NCBI GenBank assembly: GCA_946548895.1
Contig: CAMNQF010000003.1
Coordinates: forward strand, 62,001 to 126,000
Reading direction: 5' to 3'
From: an uncultured bacterium
GTDB taxonomy: Bacteria > Bacillota > Clostridia > Oscillospirales > Oscillospiraceae
DNA length: 64,000 nt
Both the position numbers and the translations under genes were made by a program. Numbering within the stretch: position 1 is the first letter of the stretch; the number at the start of each line of letters is the position of its first letter. The notes beneath the pieces were generated by a model. That model did no database searches, was not told the origin of the DNA, and saw only the letters and a list, made by a program, of their open reading frames with translations. This document shows positions 1 through 7,411 of this stretch, piece after piece.

Positions 1-261
1 GTAGCGCTGGCTGAGGCAGCCCGCCACCAGCAGCTTCTTCAGCTTTCCCGCGCTTTTTAGCGCCGCCAGCTCCAGAATGGCGTCGATGGCCTCGCTTTTG
101 GCCGTCTCGATGAAGCCGCAGGTGTTGAGCACCGCCACGTCCGCCCCGTCTGGGTCGCCGGTGACGGCAAAGCCCGCCTCCCGGCACAGGGCCATCATCT
201 GTTCGGTATTCACCAGGTTTTTGGCGCAGCCCAGGGATTGGAATGCCACTCTATAACTCAT
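1..261 (-). CDS. rimO: RimO, ribosomal protein S12 methylthiotransferase (N-terminal part)
   Basis: Only the first 87 codons are in the window; the gene continues past base 1. The product begins MSYRVAFQSLGCAKNLVNTE, the typical start of the UPF0004 domain of MiaB/RimO radical-SAM methylthiotransferases, with cysteines of the first Fe-S cluster in SLGCAKN and LNTCGF. The SLGCAKNLVDSE-like form favours RimO, which adds a methylthio group to an Asp of ribosomal protein S12, over the tRNA enzyme MiaB. The ATG follows the recX TAA directly with no gap, so the two are probably translated together. Family assignment is strong; the radical-SAM and TRAM parts are not visible. Confidence 0.88.
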   Translation of the reverse strand, partial: MSYRVAFQSLGCAKNLVNTEQMMALCREAGFAVTGDPDGADVAVLNTCGFIETAKSEAIDAILELAALKSAGKLKKLLVAGCLSQRY

Positions 262-957
262 TTATTCCCATTCCTCCTCCCGGAGCCGCTCCAGCGCCCC
301 GGAAATCTCGTCCCACCCGTACCCCCGACGGGCCAGGTACTCGGACACCTTTTTCAGATTTTCCCGGGTGGGTTCCGCCCCCCGGAGCTTCTGCCGGGCC
401 AGCTTGGCCACCTGCTCCCCGTCCGGCTTCCACTCCTCCATGGCCTCCTCCCAGAACTCCCGGGGCACCCCCCGGCGGTACAGCTCATCCCGGATCTTCC
501 GCGGGCCGTACCCCTTGGCGGCGTAGTGCCGCACTACCGTGCGGGCGTACTCCCCGTCGTTGAGCAGGCCCAGCTCAATCAGCCGGTCTGCCACTCCCCC
601 GGCACGCTCCCGCAGCGCCTCTCTCTGGGCCTGCAGAAGCTCCAGGTCCGGACCATCGTCCAGCTTGTCATAGGGGTATTTCTCCCGCTTCTGCCGGGGC
701 GGTGTGCACAGCCTGTCCAGCAGCTCACTCCTGGACATGGGCCGCTGGGCCAGCAGCCCCACCGCCCGCTCCATGAGCTTCGACCGCTCCCCGGCGGCGG
801 CAAGGGCTTCGCCCTCCCCTGCTGTCAGCTCTTTTCCGGCATACAGCCCCAGGGATAACACGTCTCCCTCCCCCACCCGGACCAGGGAGGCGTCGTCCAG
901 CCACACCAGCCAGCGGCCCTGCTTATGCTGGGAGGGCTCTAACTTTTCAATCTTCAT
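262..957 (-). CDS. recX: RecX, regulator of RecA
   Basis: The 231-residue product matches RecX in size and in its three-helix repeats: RSELLDRL near residue 95, then VADRLIELGLLNDGEYARTVV and a stretch beginning GYGPRKIRDELYRRGV. RecX binds RecA filaments in the cytoplasm and limits or modulates recombination. It lies 113 bp downstream of recA on the same strand, the usual arrangement. The N-terminal 100 residues form the beta-rich extension seen in Firmicutes RecX. The ATG at 957 is preceded by a modest purine-rich stretch. Its last codon abuts the rimO start. Confidence 0.9.
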   Translation of the reverse strand: MKIEKLEPSQHKQGRWLVWLDDASLVRVGEGDVLSLGLYAGKELTAGEGEALAAAGERSKLMERAVGLLAQRPMSRSELLDRLCTPPRQKREKYPYDKLDDGPDLELLQAQREALRERAGGVADRLIELGLLNDGEYARTVVRHYAAKGYGPRKIRDELYRRGVPREFWEEAMEEWKPDGEQVAKLARQKLRGAEPTRENLKKVSEYLARRGYGWDEISGALERLREEEWE

Positions 958-1070
958 AGCTTCTCATTTTACCCGCCTGCGAACGGCAGCACAAATCATA
1001 CAAGGAACGCCGGTCACGAGCATGGATAACACCGCCGCCATCCGCGCTTTCTCCTGCTGTTCTAAGGAAC

Positions 1071-2171
1071 CTATCCCTCAAAGTCGTCGGCGGACACATC
1101 CACCGCCCGGCCCGCCGCCTTGGCGGCCACCTGGGATTGGCGGCTCATCAGCTTATAGGAGTTGGCGCGGACTTCGGCTTCCACTTTCTCCGCCACCTCT
1201 GGATTTTCGGCAAAATACTTTTTCACCGCGTCTTTGCCCTGGCCGATGCGGGTGTCCCCCATGGAGAACCAGGAGCCCGACTTCTGCACGATGTCCAGCC
1301 TGACCGCCAGATCCACCAGCTCTCCCATTTTGGAGATGCCCTCGCCGTACATGATATCAAACTCCGCCTCCCGGAAGGGGGGCGCCACCTTATTCTTCAC
1401 AATCTTGGCCCGGGTGCGGTTGCCGATGATCTCGGTGCCGTTCTTGATGGCCTCGATCCGTCGCACCTCCATGCGCACCGACGCGTAGAATTTCAGAGCG
1501 CGGCCGCCGGTCGTCACCTCCGGGTTGCCATATACCACGCCCACCTTCTCCCGGAGCTGGTTGATAAAGATGACAATGCAGTTGGTCTTGGAGATGGACC
1601 CCGCCAGCTTGCGCAGGGCCTGGCTCATGAGCCGGGCCAGCAGGCCCACGTGGCTGTCACCCATGTCGCCCTCGATCTCCGCCCGGGGGGTCAGCGCCGC
1701 CACCGAGTCCACCACCACCACGTCGATGGCGCCGGAGCGCACCAGCGCCTCGCAGATTTCCAGCCCCTGCTCGCCGGTGTCCGGCTGGGAGATGAGCATG
1801 GAGTCGATGTCCACCCCCAGGGCCCGGGCATAGGTGGGGTCCAGGGCGTGCTCGGCGTCGATGAAGGCCACCTCTCCCCCCCGCTTCTGGGCCTCCGCCA
1901 CGATATGCAGGGCCAGGGTGGTCTTGCCGGAGGACTCGGGGCCGTAGATCTCAATGATGCGGCCCTTGGGCACCCCGCCGATGCCCAGGGCGATGTCCAG
2001 GGACAGCGACCCGGTGGGGATGGCCTCCACCACGATGTGGGAGTTCTCCCCCAGGCGCATGATGGAGCCCTTCCCGTAATCCTTTTCGATCTGGGCGATG
2101 GCGGTGTCCAGCGCCTTCTTCTTATCCGCGGCGGGTGCGGCGGACTCCACCTGCTTTTTCTTCTCTGCCAT
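1071..2171 (-). CDS. recA: RecA recombinase
   Basis: The 366-residue product is a full-length RecA. It has the Walker A motif GPESSGKT at residues 77-84, the DNA-binding loop region around [18 protein letters not shown], the loop L2 [20 protein letters not shown] and the C-terminal acidic tail DDFEG. RecA forms ATP-dependent filaments on single-stranded DNA, carries out strand exchange and triggers LexA self-cleavage. The start at MAEKKKQ has a good ribosome site (GGAAAGGATG) 9 nt upstream. I saw no convincing LexA/DinR box upstream, but the spacer to the preceding gene contains a short GTCCG/CGGAC hairpin. Confidence 0.97.
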   Translation of the reverse strand: MAEKKKQVESAAPAADKKKALDTAIAQIEKDYGKGSIMRLGENSHIVVEAIPTGSLSLDIALGIGGVPKGRIIEIYGPESSGKTTLALHIVAEAQKRGGEVAFIDAEHALDPTYARALGVDIDSMLISQPDTGEQGLEICEALVRSGAIDVVVVDSVAALTPRAEIEGDMGDSHVGLLARLMSQALRKLAGSISKTNCIVIFINQLREKVGVVYGNPEVTTGGRALKFYASVRMEVRRIEAIKNGTEIIGNRTRAKIVKNKVAPPFREAEFDIMYGEGISKMGELVDLAVRLDIVQKSGSWFSMGDTRIGQGKDAVKKYFAENPEVAEKVEAEVRANSYKLMSRQSQVAAKAAGRAVDVSADDFEG

Positions 2172-2296
2172 GTACGATCATCCTTTCCCGCCGGCGCGGC
2201 TCGAGGGCCGCCGGCCTCTTGCTGTCCCAAATATTACTCTTTTCCCTGTCCGATAAAACGGACTGAAAGGTGTTTTTCCTCCCCGGCCGGGAGTTG

Positions 2297-2611
2297 TCAT
2301 TCCGCGTCAGTTTCCAGCGCCTCCAGCAAAAAGCTGACGGGGCGGAACCCATCGTTGCAGGAGATCATGGCGGATTTTTCGTTTTTCATCCAGCCGCCAT
2401 AGAAATTCCCGCCTCCATGGGCCAGTGTCATCACAAAGGCGGAAACGCTCTCCCAGGCGCTGTCGCAAAAACCCGCGGGCTTTTCCCAGCCGTTGGCCAC
2501 AAACACCTGGCCCACTTTCATATCACAGGCGTGCTGGATGGGATTCTCATATTTTTCGATCAGATCCCCGTAGGACGCGGTTTTCATCACTGTAATCCTT
2601 ACTTTTTTCAT
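2297..2611 (-). CDS. TIGR04076 family protein
   Basis: This 104-residue product starts MKKVRITVMKTASYGDLIEK and contains ACDMKVGQVFVANGWEKP and SAMISCNDGFRPVSFLLEAL, which I recognise as the TIGR04076 family of small cytoplasmic proteins common in Clostridia. The family has no established function; conserved Cys residues (HACD, GFCDSAW, ISCND) suggest metal or redox chemistry, which is inference. The open frame extends upstream but that part is repeat and spacer; the ATG at 2611 has GGAGCC nearby. It lies between prmC and recA on the same strand. Confidence 0.82.
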   Translation of the reverse strand: MKKVRITVMKTASYGDLIEKYENPIQHACDMKVGQVFVANGWEKPAGFCDSAWESVSAFVMTLAHGGGNFYGGWMKNEKSAMISCNDGFRPVSFLLEALETDAE

Positions 2612-2639
2612 CCTGGCTCCTCTCGCTCCGAACTTCCCT

Positions 2640-2670
2640 GTTGTCACGCTACGAAGGGAACGGGGCGCTT
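2640..2670 (-). repeat. Intergenic repeat copy at the prmC stop codon (short form)
   Basis: Read on the minus strand this stretch is similar to the end of the longer copies at 3541-3674 and 40419-40474: a GCGCCCCG-like stretch, then TTCGTAGCGTGACAAC. The prmC stop codon TAG is part of the repeat. It is oriented with transcription, as in the other copies. Confidence 0.55.
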
Positions 2671-3518
2671 CCCTCCACCACCCGCCAGTGCATCCCCGGG
2701 TCCATGGTGGCCTGGATGTCCCGGTAACCGTTCCGCGCCATAATGTCCCGTACGGCCTGGGCCTGGTCGTACCCCACCTCAAAAGCCAGCTTTCCGCCGG
2801 GCTTCAGGGCCTGTTTCCATTTTTTCGCGATGGCCCGGTAGAATTTCAGCCCGTCCTCCCCGCCGTCCAGCGCCATCCGGGGCTCGTAGTCCCGAACGGA
2901 GGGGTCCAGCCGCCCCACCTCCAGGGTGGGAATGTAGGGTGGATTGCACAATATGAGGTCGAAGTCCCGCAGGATGCGGGGGGGCGGCTCCAGGGCGTCC
3001 ACCTGGGCGGCGCTGGCCTGCTGGGACAGGCCGCAGCGCAGGATATTTTGACGGCACACCCGCAGGGCGTCCGCGCACCACTCCGCCAGAATCACCCGGG
3101 TGTTGGGGCAGCTGTCCGCCACCGCCAGGCCCACGCAGCCGCTGCCGGCGCACAGGTCCAGCACCCGGACGCCGTCGGGCAGGTCCCGGGCAAACAGGAT
3201 GCCCCGCTCCACCAGGGTCTCCGTGTCCGGCCGGGGAATCAATACGTCCCGGCACACCTCCAGGGTGAGACCGTAGAACTCCCATTCCCCGATAAGGTAT
3301 GCCACCGGCTCCCCCGCCTGGCGGCGGTTCAGCAGGCCCCGGAACCGCTTCTCCACCCCGTCGGAGGCGTACAGGGTCAGGTCCCGGAAAAACTCCTTCC
3401 GATCCTTGCCGGACGCAAAGCACAGCAGCTCCCGGGCCTCCAGCTGGGCCTGCTCCACCCCCATCTCCTTCAGGGCCTTCCGGGCGTCCAGATACAGGTC
3501 GTTGTAGGTTGCGGGCAT
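2649..3518 (-). CDS. prmC: PrmC (HemK), release factor glutamine methyltransferase
   Basis: The 289-residue product has the PrmC N-terminal helical domain, the SAM-binding motif DLCAGSGCVG at residues 121-130 and the catalytic NPPY at 192-195 that holds the substrate glutamine. The enzyme methylates the Gln of the GGQ motif in release factors RF1 and RF2; a prfB gene is found later in this window. The ATG at 3518 follows GAGAGGGTGA, so the longer in-frame extension is not used. The stop codon TAG lies inside a repeated intergenic motif (TTCG-TAG-CGTGACAAC), so the last residues (about SAPFPS) may derive from that element. Confidence 0.93.
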   Translation of the reverse strand: MPATYNDLYLDARKALKEMGVEQAQLEARELLCFASGKDRKEFFRDLTLYASDGVEKRFRGLLNRRQAGEPVAYLIGEWEFYGLTLEVCRDVLIPRPDTETLVERGILFARDLPDGVRVLDLCAGSGCVGLAVADSCPNTRVILAEWCADALRVCRQNILRCGLSQQASAAQVDALEPPPRILRDFDLILCNPPYIPTLEVGRLDPSVRDYEPRMALDGGEDGLKFYRAIAKKWKQALKPGGKLAFEVGYDQAQAVRDIMARNGYRDIQATMDPGMHWRVVEGSAPFPS

Positions 3519-3540
3519 GGGCTCACCCTCTCTCTGCGTT

Positions 3541-3674
3541 GTTGTCACGCTGCGAAGCGGCCAGGGCGCTCGCTCGCTTTCCCTCCGCCCCGGCCTGGTC
3601 TGGGACGGCTTTGCCGCCCTGCGCCCGGCCTCGCTGCGGTCCAAGCTCGTTCGCTGTCCCCTTCTCCGCGCTTC
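3541..3674 (-). repeat. Intergenic repeat copy between the DUF1385 gene and prmC (long form)
   Basis: Read on the minus strand the element begins AAGCGCGGAGAAGGGGACAG five bases after the YqhQ stop codon and ends GGCCGCTTCGCAGCGTGACAAC-like just before the prmC ribosome site. Its ends match the 56-bp copy after the topoisomerase B gene (40419-40474) almost base for base; the middle contains about 80 extra bases, including CAAAGCCGTCC, which recurs at 36,980-37,000. It has no open frame of its own. Confidence 0.65.
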
Positions 3675-3678
3675 TCTC

Positions 3679-4650
3679 TTACCAGGCGTCGGCGCCCTTC
3701 TCCTCCGGCAGCACCCGCTTCAGTGCCTCAATCCCCACCTCAATCATGGCGTCGTCCGGCTCAAAGGTGGTGAAGTTCTGCATCCACATCCCCGGCGCCC
3801 GCAGGGCCCGGCACAAGGCCGTGTCGTGGCCGCCCACATAGCGGTTGAACTCATAGGTCACCCCCACAATGACAGGCAGCATCAGCAGATGAAGCGCCAT
3901 GCGCAGCAGGGTGTTCTCAATCTCCAGCGGGGTGAAGATCACGATGGACAGGAATATGGACACCGCGATGACCACAAACAGGAAGCTGGTGCCGCACCGG
4001 GGATGGTGCCGGGGCTGTCTGCGCACGTTGTCCACCGTCAGCTCCAGCCCGTTTTCATAGCAGTAAATCGTCTTATGCTCCGCGCCGTGATACTGGAACA
4101 CCCGGTGGATCTCCTTCATCCGGGAACAGAGATAGAGATAGCCCATGAAAATGGCCACTTTCAGTATGCCCTCCATCACCGAACGCGCCCACAGGGGCAT
4201 GGTGGTCCACACCAGGCCCACCAGCCCGGTGAGGGCAGTTGGCAGCAGGATAAACAGCCCCACCGAAAAGGCGATACCGATCACCGCCGCCAGGGTGATG
4301 ATAATGGACATGGCCTTGCCCTCCTCAAAGTGGTCGCTGATCCACTTGTCCAGGCCGGTGAGCTCTTCCTCCTCCGCGGTCCCGTCGTCGGACACCTCGG
4401 CGGAGTGCATCAGCGCCTTCATCCCGTGGACCATGGAGCCGCAGAAAATGAACAGTCCCCGGATAAAAGGCAGCTTGGCCAGGCCGCTCCTGGGCTTGAT
4501 GTCCTCCTCGGTGATGTCCAGCTCCCCATCCGGCTTCCGCACCACCACGGCGCGCTTGCCCGGCCCCTGCATCATGATGCCTTCCAGCAGGGCCTGCCCG
4601 CCGCAGGTGGTTTTGAACGGGGTGCAGCAATTCTTGTCTTGTTTTGCCAT
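3679..4650 (-). CDS. YqhQ-like DUF1385 membrane protein
   Basis: The 323-residue product carries the DUF1385 signature GGQALLEGIMMQGP near residue 20, the HGMKALMHSAE stretch, several hydrophobic segments (about residues 115-145, 150-175, 225-255) and the conserved FQYHGAEHKTIYCYENG motif. This is the YqhQ family, a conserved membrane protein of Firmicutes of unknown activity; the His/Glu-rich AEHKT motif suggests metal binding. The gene precedes prmC, a linkage common in Clostridia. The ATG at 4650 (MAKQDKN) has AAGGAGATA upstream; the longer ORF start is not supported. Confidence 0.85.
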   Translation of the reverse strand: MAKQDKNCCTPFKTTCGGQALLEGIMMQGPGKRAVVVRKPDGELDITEEDIKPRSGLAKLPFIRGLFIFCGSMVHGMKALMHSAEVSDDGTAEEEELTGLDKWISDHFEEGKAMSIIITLAAVIGIAFSVGLFILLPTALTGLVGLVWTTMPLWARSVMEGILKVAIFMGYLYLCSRMKEIHRVFQYHGAEHKTIYCYENGLELTVDNVRRQPRHHPRCGTSFLFVVIAVSIFLSIVIFTPLEIENTLLRMALHLLMLPVIVGVTYEFNRYVGGHDTALCRALRAPGMWMQNFTTFEPDDAMIEVGIEALKRVLPEEKGADAW

Positions 4651-4755
4651 GTTCAGACTATCTCCTTTGACCGCAGATCCGCAGGCCAGTATACCAGAAA
4701 CCGCCGGGGATTGCAACCGCATTTAAAACTTTCGTTCGATTTTTCTCCCGCCGCG

Positions 4756-6267
4756 TCAAGCGCCCTCCACCTTGATGGGCAGGCGGATGGTGGCCGCGCA
4801 GCCGCCTCCGGCGGCGTTGGCGATATCCAGCGTGCCGCCGTGGCTGTTGATGATCTCGTCGCACACCGCCAGGCCGATGCCGGACCCCCGGGCCTTGGAC
4901 GAGCCCTTATAAAACTTGTATTTAATGAAGGGCAGCTCCTCCTCCGGCACACCGGGGCCGTGGTCCCGGATGCGGATGACCACCTCGTCCCCGTCCCGGC
5001 CCACGGACACCTCCACCCGGCCGCCGGAGCCGCCGTGCTTGTCCGCGTTGTCCAGCAGGTTGCAGAACACCTGCCGCAGCCGCTCCGGGTCGCCGCTGAT
5101 GAGGGGCAGCTCCTCCTCGCATTCGGTATAGGCCAGCTCCAATCCCTTCCGGCGGAAAAACTCCCGGTAGGTGTACACCGCGTCCTCCAGCTCCGCCAGG
5201 ATGTCGATGGGCTCCACCGACAGGTTGAACCGGCCCGTCTCCATCCGGGAGAACTCCAGCAGCTCCTCCACCATGCGGGTGAGGCGCTGGGCCTCGGACA
5301 CAATGATGCCCATCCCCTTTTTCACATCGGCGGCGTCCCGGACCTCGCCGTTGTACAGCGTCTCCGCCCAGCCGTTGATGGCGGTCAGCGGCGTGCGCAG
5401 CTCGTGGGACACGGAGGAGATGAACTCCGACTGGGTGCGCTCCGCCTGGTCGATCTTCATGGACATATCGTTGATGCTGTCCACCAAATCGCCCATCTCG
5501 TCGTCCGACTTTTTCTCCATCTGCACCCCGTAGCTTCCCGCAGCGATGCGCTTGGCGGTCTCCGTCACCCGGATCACCGGGTCCAGCACGGAGCGGATGA
5601 AGTAGGACGCAATAATACCCATTACCACCAGAATGACCAGCCCGACGGAGGAAGTCACCGCCACAATGCGCAGCATCTGGGCCTTCACCTCCCGGAGGGA
5701 TGTGACCATGCGCACCACTCCGACCACCATGCTGTTGTACACCACCGGCGCGGAGGCGGACACGATGCTGTCCCCGGTGTCCGGGTCTATGCCGATGTTG
5801 GTCCGCACCCGCTTCTCGCTGATGGCGGCGTCCACATCGGGGCCCCGGGCGCTGGCTCCCGCTATGTCCATCATGGATGAGATCAGCACCCGGCCGCTGG
5901 CGTTCAGGATCTGGACCTCAATATAGTTTTTCTCCTCAAATTGGCTGACAAACTGCCGGGCGGTGGACAGATAGGTGGTCTCGGTGTAATTGCGGAACAT
6001 CCCGGCGGCGGTCTGGGCCTTGCCCTCCAGGGTGGCCAGAATGGTGGAGGTGTAATAGCTGTACATGGCCAGAGAGAAGGCGCTTACCGCGATGGCCACC
6101 ACCACCAGGGTGACAGCCAGCGTATTGAGCAGCCAGCGGCGGCTCAGACGGCCCCGCGTCCGGCGTCCGGCGGGGGCCTCGGCCGGAATCTCCTCCGCCG
6201 CAGCGTCCTCCCGCTTGGGCGCGATCGGCAGATTTTTGCGCCGTTTCCGTCGGCTCTCCTGTTCCAT
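4756..6267 (-). CDS. Membrane sensor histidine kinase
   Basis: The 503-residue product has a cytoplasmic basic N-terminus, a transmembrane segment at about 46-72, an extracytoplasmic sensor region of about 130 residues, a second segment at about 203-223, a HAMP linker at 224-276 and a HisKA domain with the phosphoacceptor His288 in SSVSHELRTPLT. The ATPase domain shows an N box (NLLDNADKHG), DHGPGVP and GSGIGLAVCDEI. It is the WalK/PhoR/ResE type. It is transcribed after its response regulator, separated by a 265-bp spacer that holds a duplicated regulator tail. The start has GGGGAGG 9 nt upstream. The signal is not evident from sequence. Confidence 0.93.
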   Translation of the reverse strand: MEQESRRKRRKNLPIAPKREDAAAEEIPAEAPAGRRTRGRLSRRWLLNTLAVTLVVVAIAVSAFSLAMYSYYTSTILATLEGKAQTAAGMFRNYTETTYLSTARQFVSQFEEKNYIEVQILNASGRVLISSMMDIAGASARGPDVDAAISEKRVRTNIGIDPDTGDSIVSASAPVVYNSMVVGVVRMVTSLREVKAQMLRIVAVTSSVGLVILVVMGIIASYFIRSVLDPVIRVTETAKRIAAGSYGVQMEKKSDDEMGDLVDSINDMSMKIDQAERTQSEFISSVSHELRTPLTAINGWAETLYNGEVRDAADVKKGMGIIVSEAQRLTRMVEELLEFSRMETGRFNLSVEPIDILAELEDAVYTYREFFRRKGLELAYTECEEELPLISGDPERLRQVFCNLLDNADKHGGSGGRVEVSVGRDGDEVVIRIRDHGPGVPEEELPFIKYKFYKGSSKARGSGIGLAVCDEIINSHGGTLDIANAAGGGCAATIRLPIKVEGA

Positions 6268-6304
6268 TTCCCCGTCGCCTCCCCTGGTCCGGCTCCTCCG
6301 TCAA

Positions 6305-6367
6305 GTCTCCCACTCGTACCCGTATCCCCACACTGTGCTGATGTGGGCGGGGTTCTGGGGGTCGTCC
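6305..6367 (-). pseudogene. Duplicated 3' end of the response regulator gene
   Basis: This 63-bp stretch repeats 6537-6599, the last codons of the response regulator, with a single mismatch. It still encodes the C-terminal residues VWGYGYEWET, followed here by TGA. Because its downstream sequence runs directly into the kinase ribosome site, this copy looks like the ancestral gene end, while the active gene now stops at a TAG created at the junction with the intervening 169 bp. Confidence 0.8.
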
Positions 6368-6536
6368 GCCCCATAAAAGCCAAAGGACGGCTTTCATGGG
6401 GACCCCTTGATTTCACGCAAACCGGCGGAAATGAATTCCGCCGGTTTCAAGGTTTTTGCTCCGCAAAAACGCTTGTACGGCGCACCCGCGCCGGCGCCGC
6501 TTGCGCGGCGTGAGGACGACCCGGCGGCCGGTCTAT
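6368..6536. repeat. Inserted 169-bp hairpin-rich segment between regulator and kinase
   Basis: The segment lies between the two copies of the duplicated regulator tail. It contains an 11-bp inverted repeat (AACCGGCGGAA...TTCCGCCGGTT at about 6421-6449), a second hairpin (GTTTTTGC/GCAAAAAC at about 6452-6470) and a GC-rich imperfect palindrome near 6485-6510. No gene with a ribosome site is seen. It looks like a small non-coding element whose arrival duplicated the flank. Confidence 0.6.
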
Positions 6537-7222
6537 GTCTCCCACTCGTACCCGTATCCCCACACCGTGCTGATGTGGGCGGGGTTCTGGGGGTCGTCCT
6601 CCAGCTTGATGCGCAGGCGCCGGATGTTCACGTCCACAATCTTCAGCTCCCCCAGGTATTCCTTGCCCCAGACGGCCTCCAAAATTTCCTCCCGTGCCAG
6701 GGCCTTCCCCGGATTCTCCATGAACAGCTTCACGATGGCGTATTCCACCTGGGTCAGCTTGATCCGCCTGCCGTCCTTCTCCAGGGTGCGGTTGCGGGTG
6801 TTCAACAGAAAGGGGGGCTGGCTCAACTCGTCCGCGTCCCGGACAGGCACGCCTCCCGTCCGGCGGAACAGGGCATCCACCCGGGCGGTGAGCTCCGCCG
6901 GGGAAAAGGGCTTGGTCACATAGTCGTCCGCCCCGGTCATCAGCCCGCTGACCTTATCCATCTCCTGGGTGCGTGCGGTGAGCATAATGATGCCCATCTG
7001 GGCGTTGCCCGCCCGGATGCGGCGGCACACCTCAAAGCCGTCCATCTCCCCGGGAAGCATAATGTCCAGCAGGGCCACCTTCACGTCCGGGTTCTGCTGA
7101 ATGAGGGCCAGCGCCTCCTCGCCGGTGCCGGCCTCAATGGTATCGTAGCCCGCCCGCTTCAGGTTGATGACCACAAAGCTGCGGATATTGGTCTCATCCT
7201 CCAAAACCAGTACCTTACGCAT
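6533..7222 (-). CDS. OmpR/PhoB-family response regulator
   Basis: The 229-residue product has a receiver domain with acidic pocket E9/D10-like residues (VLEDE), phosphoacceptor Asp53 in LLDIMLP, Thr82 region (LTART) and Lys104 in TKPF, then a winged-helix DNA-binding domain at about 133-229 ending VWGYGYEWET. It should be phosphorylated by the kinase encoded next and regulate transcription. The ATG at 7222 has a weak upstream purine stretch. The upstream neighbour on the same strand is a secreted lipoprotein, which may be its sensor accessory or target. The 3' end lies at the junction of a duplication described separately. Confidence 0.93.
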   Translation of the reverse strand: MRKVLVLEDETNIRSFVVINLKRAGYDTIEAGTGEEALALIQQNPDVKVALLDIMLPGEMDGFEVCRRIRAGNAQMGIIMLTARTQEMDKVSGLMTGADDYVTKPFSPAELTARVDALFRRTGGVPVRDADELSQPPFLLNTRNRTLEKDGRRIKLTQVEYAIVKLFMENPGKALAREEILEAVWGKEYLGELKIVDVNIRRLRIKLEDDPQNPAHISTVWGYGYEWET

Positions 7223-7255
7223 AATAAAACGTTCCCCGCTTTCTGTAAAATCCGA

Positions 7256-7411
7256 CCTCGCGCTTATCTGTTGGCACGCTCGGGCTGGGCGCATGGCCGG
7301 GTCGCTTTCGCTCCGTCTCAGGCAAAACACGGCCCACTGTGTGGTCCTTGCATTTTGCCTTCGCTCCGTTCCAAGCTCCCCTATGCGCCTGCCCTCGCGC
7401 TTATCTGTTGG
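7256..7411 (-). repeat. Intergenic repeat copy flanked by a 19-bp duplication
   Basis: A 19-bp sequence (CCTCGCGCTTATCTGTTGG) occurs at 7256-7274 and again at 7393-7411, where it includes the stop codon of the lipoprotein gene. The 118 bp between them contains CAGGGGAGCTTGGAACGGAGCG-like sequence (minus strand) closely similar to the copy at about 36,930-36,975. As in the regulator-kinase spacer, the end of the upstream gene has been duplicated across an inserted segment. Confidence 0.6.

Noticed and set aside
3517-5880. Plus-strand open frame of 787 codons opposite DUF1385 and the histidine kinase
   Set aside because: Antisense shadow; the minus-strand genes have motifs, ribosome sites and family matches.
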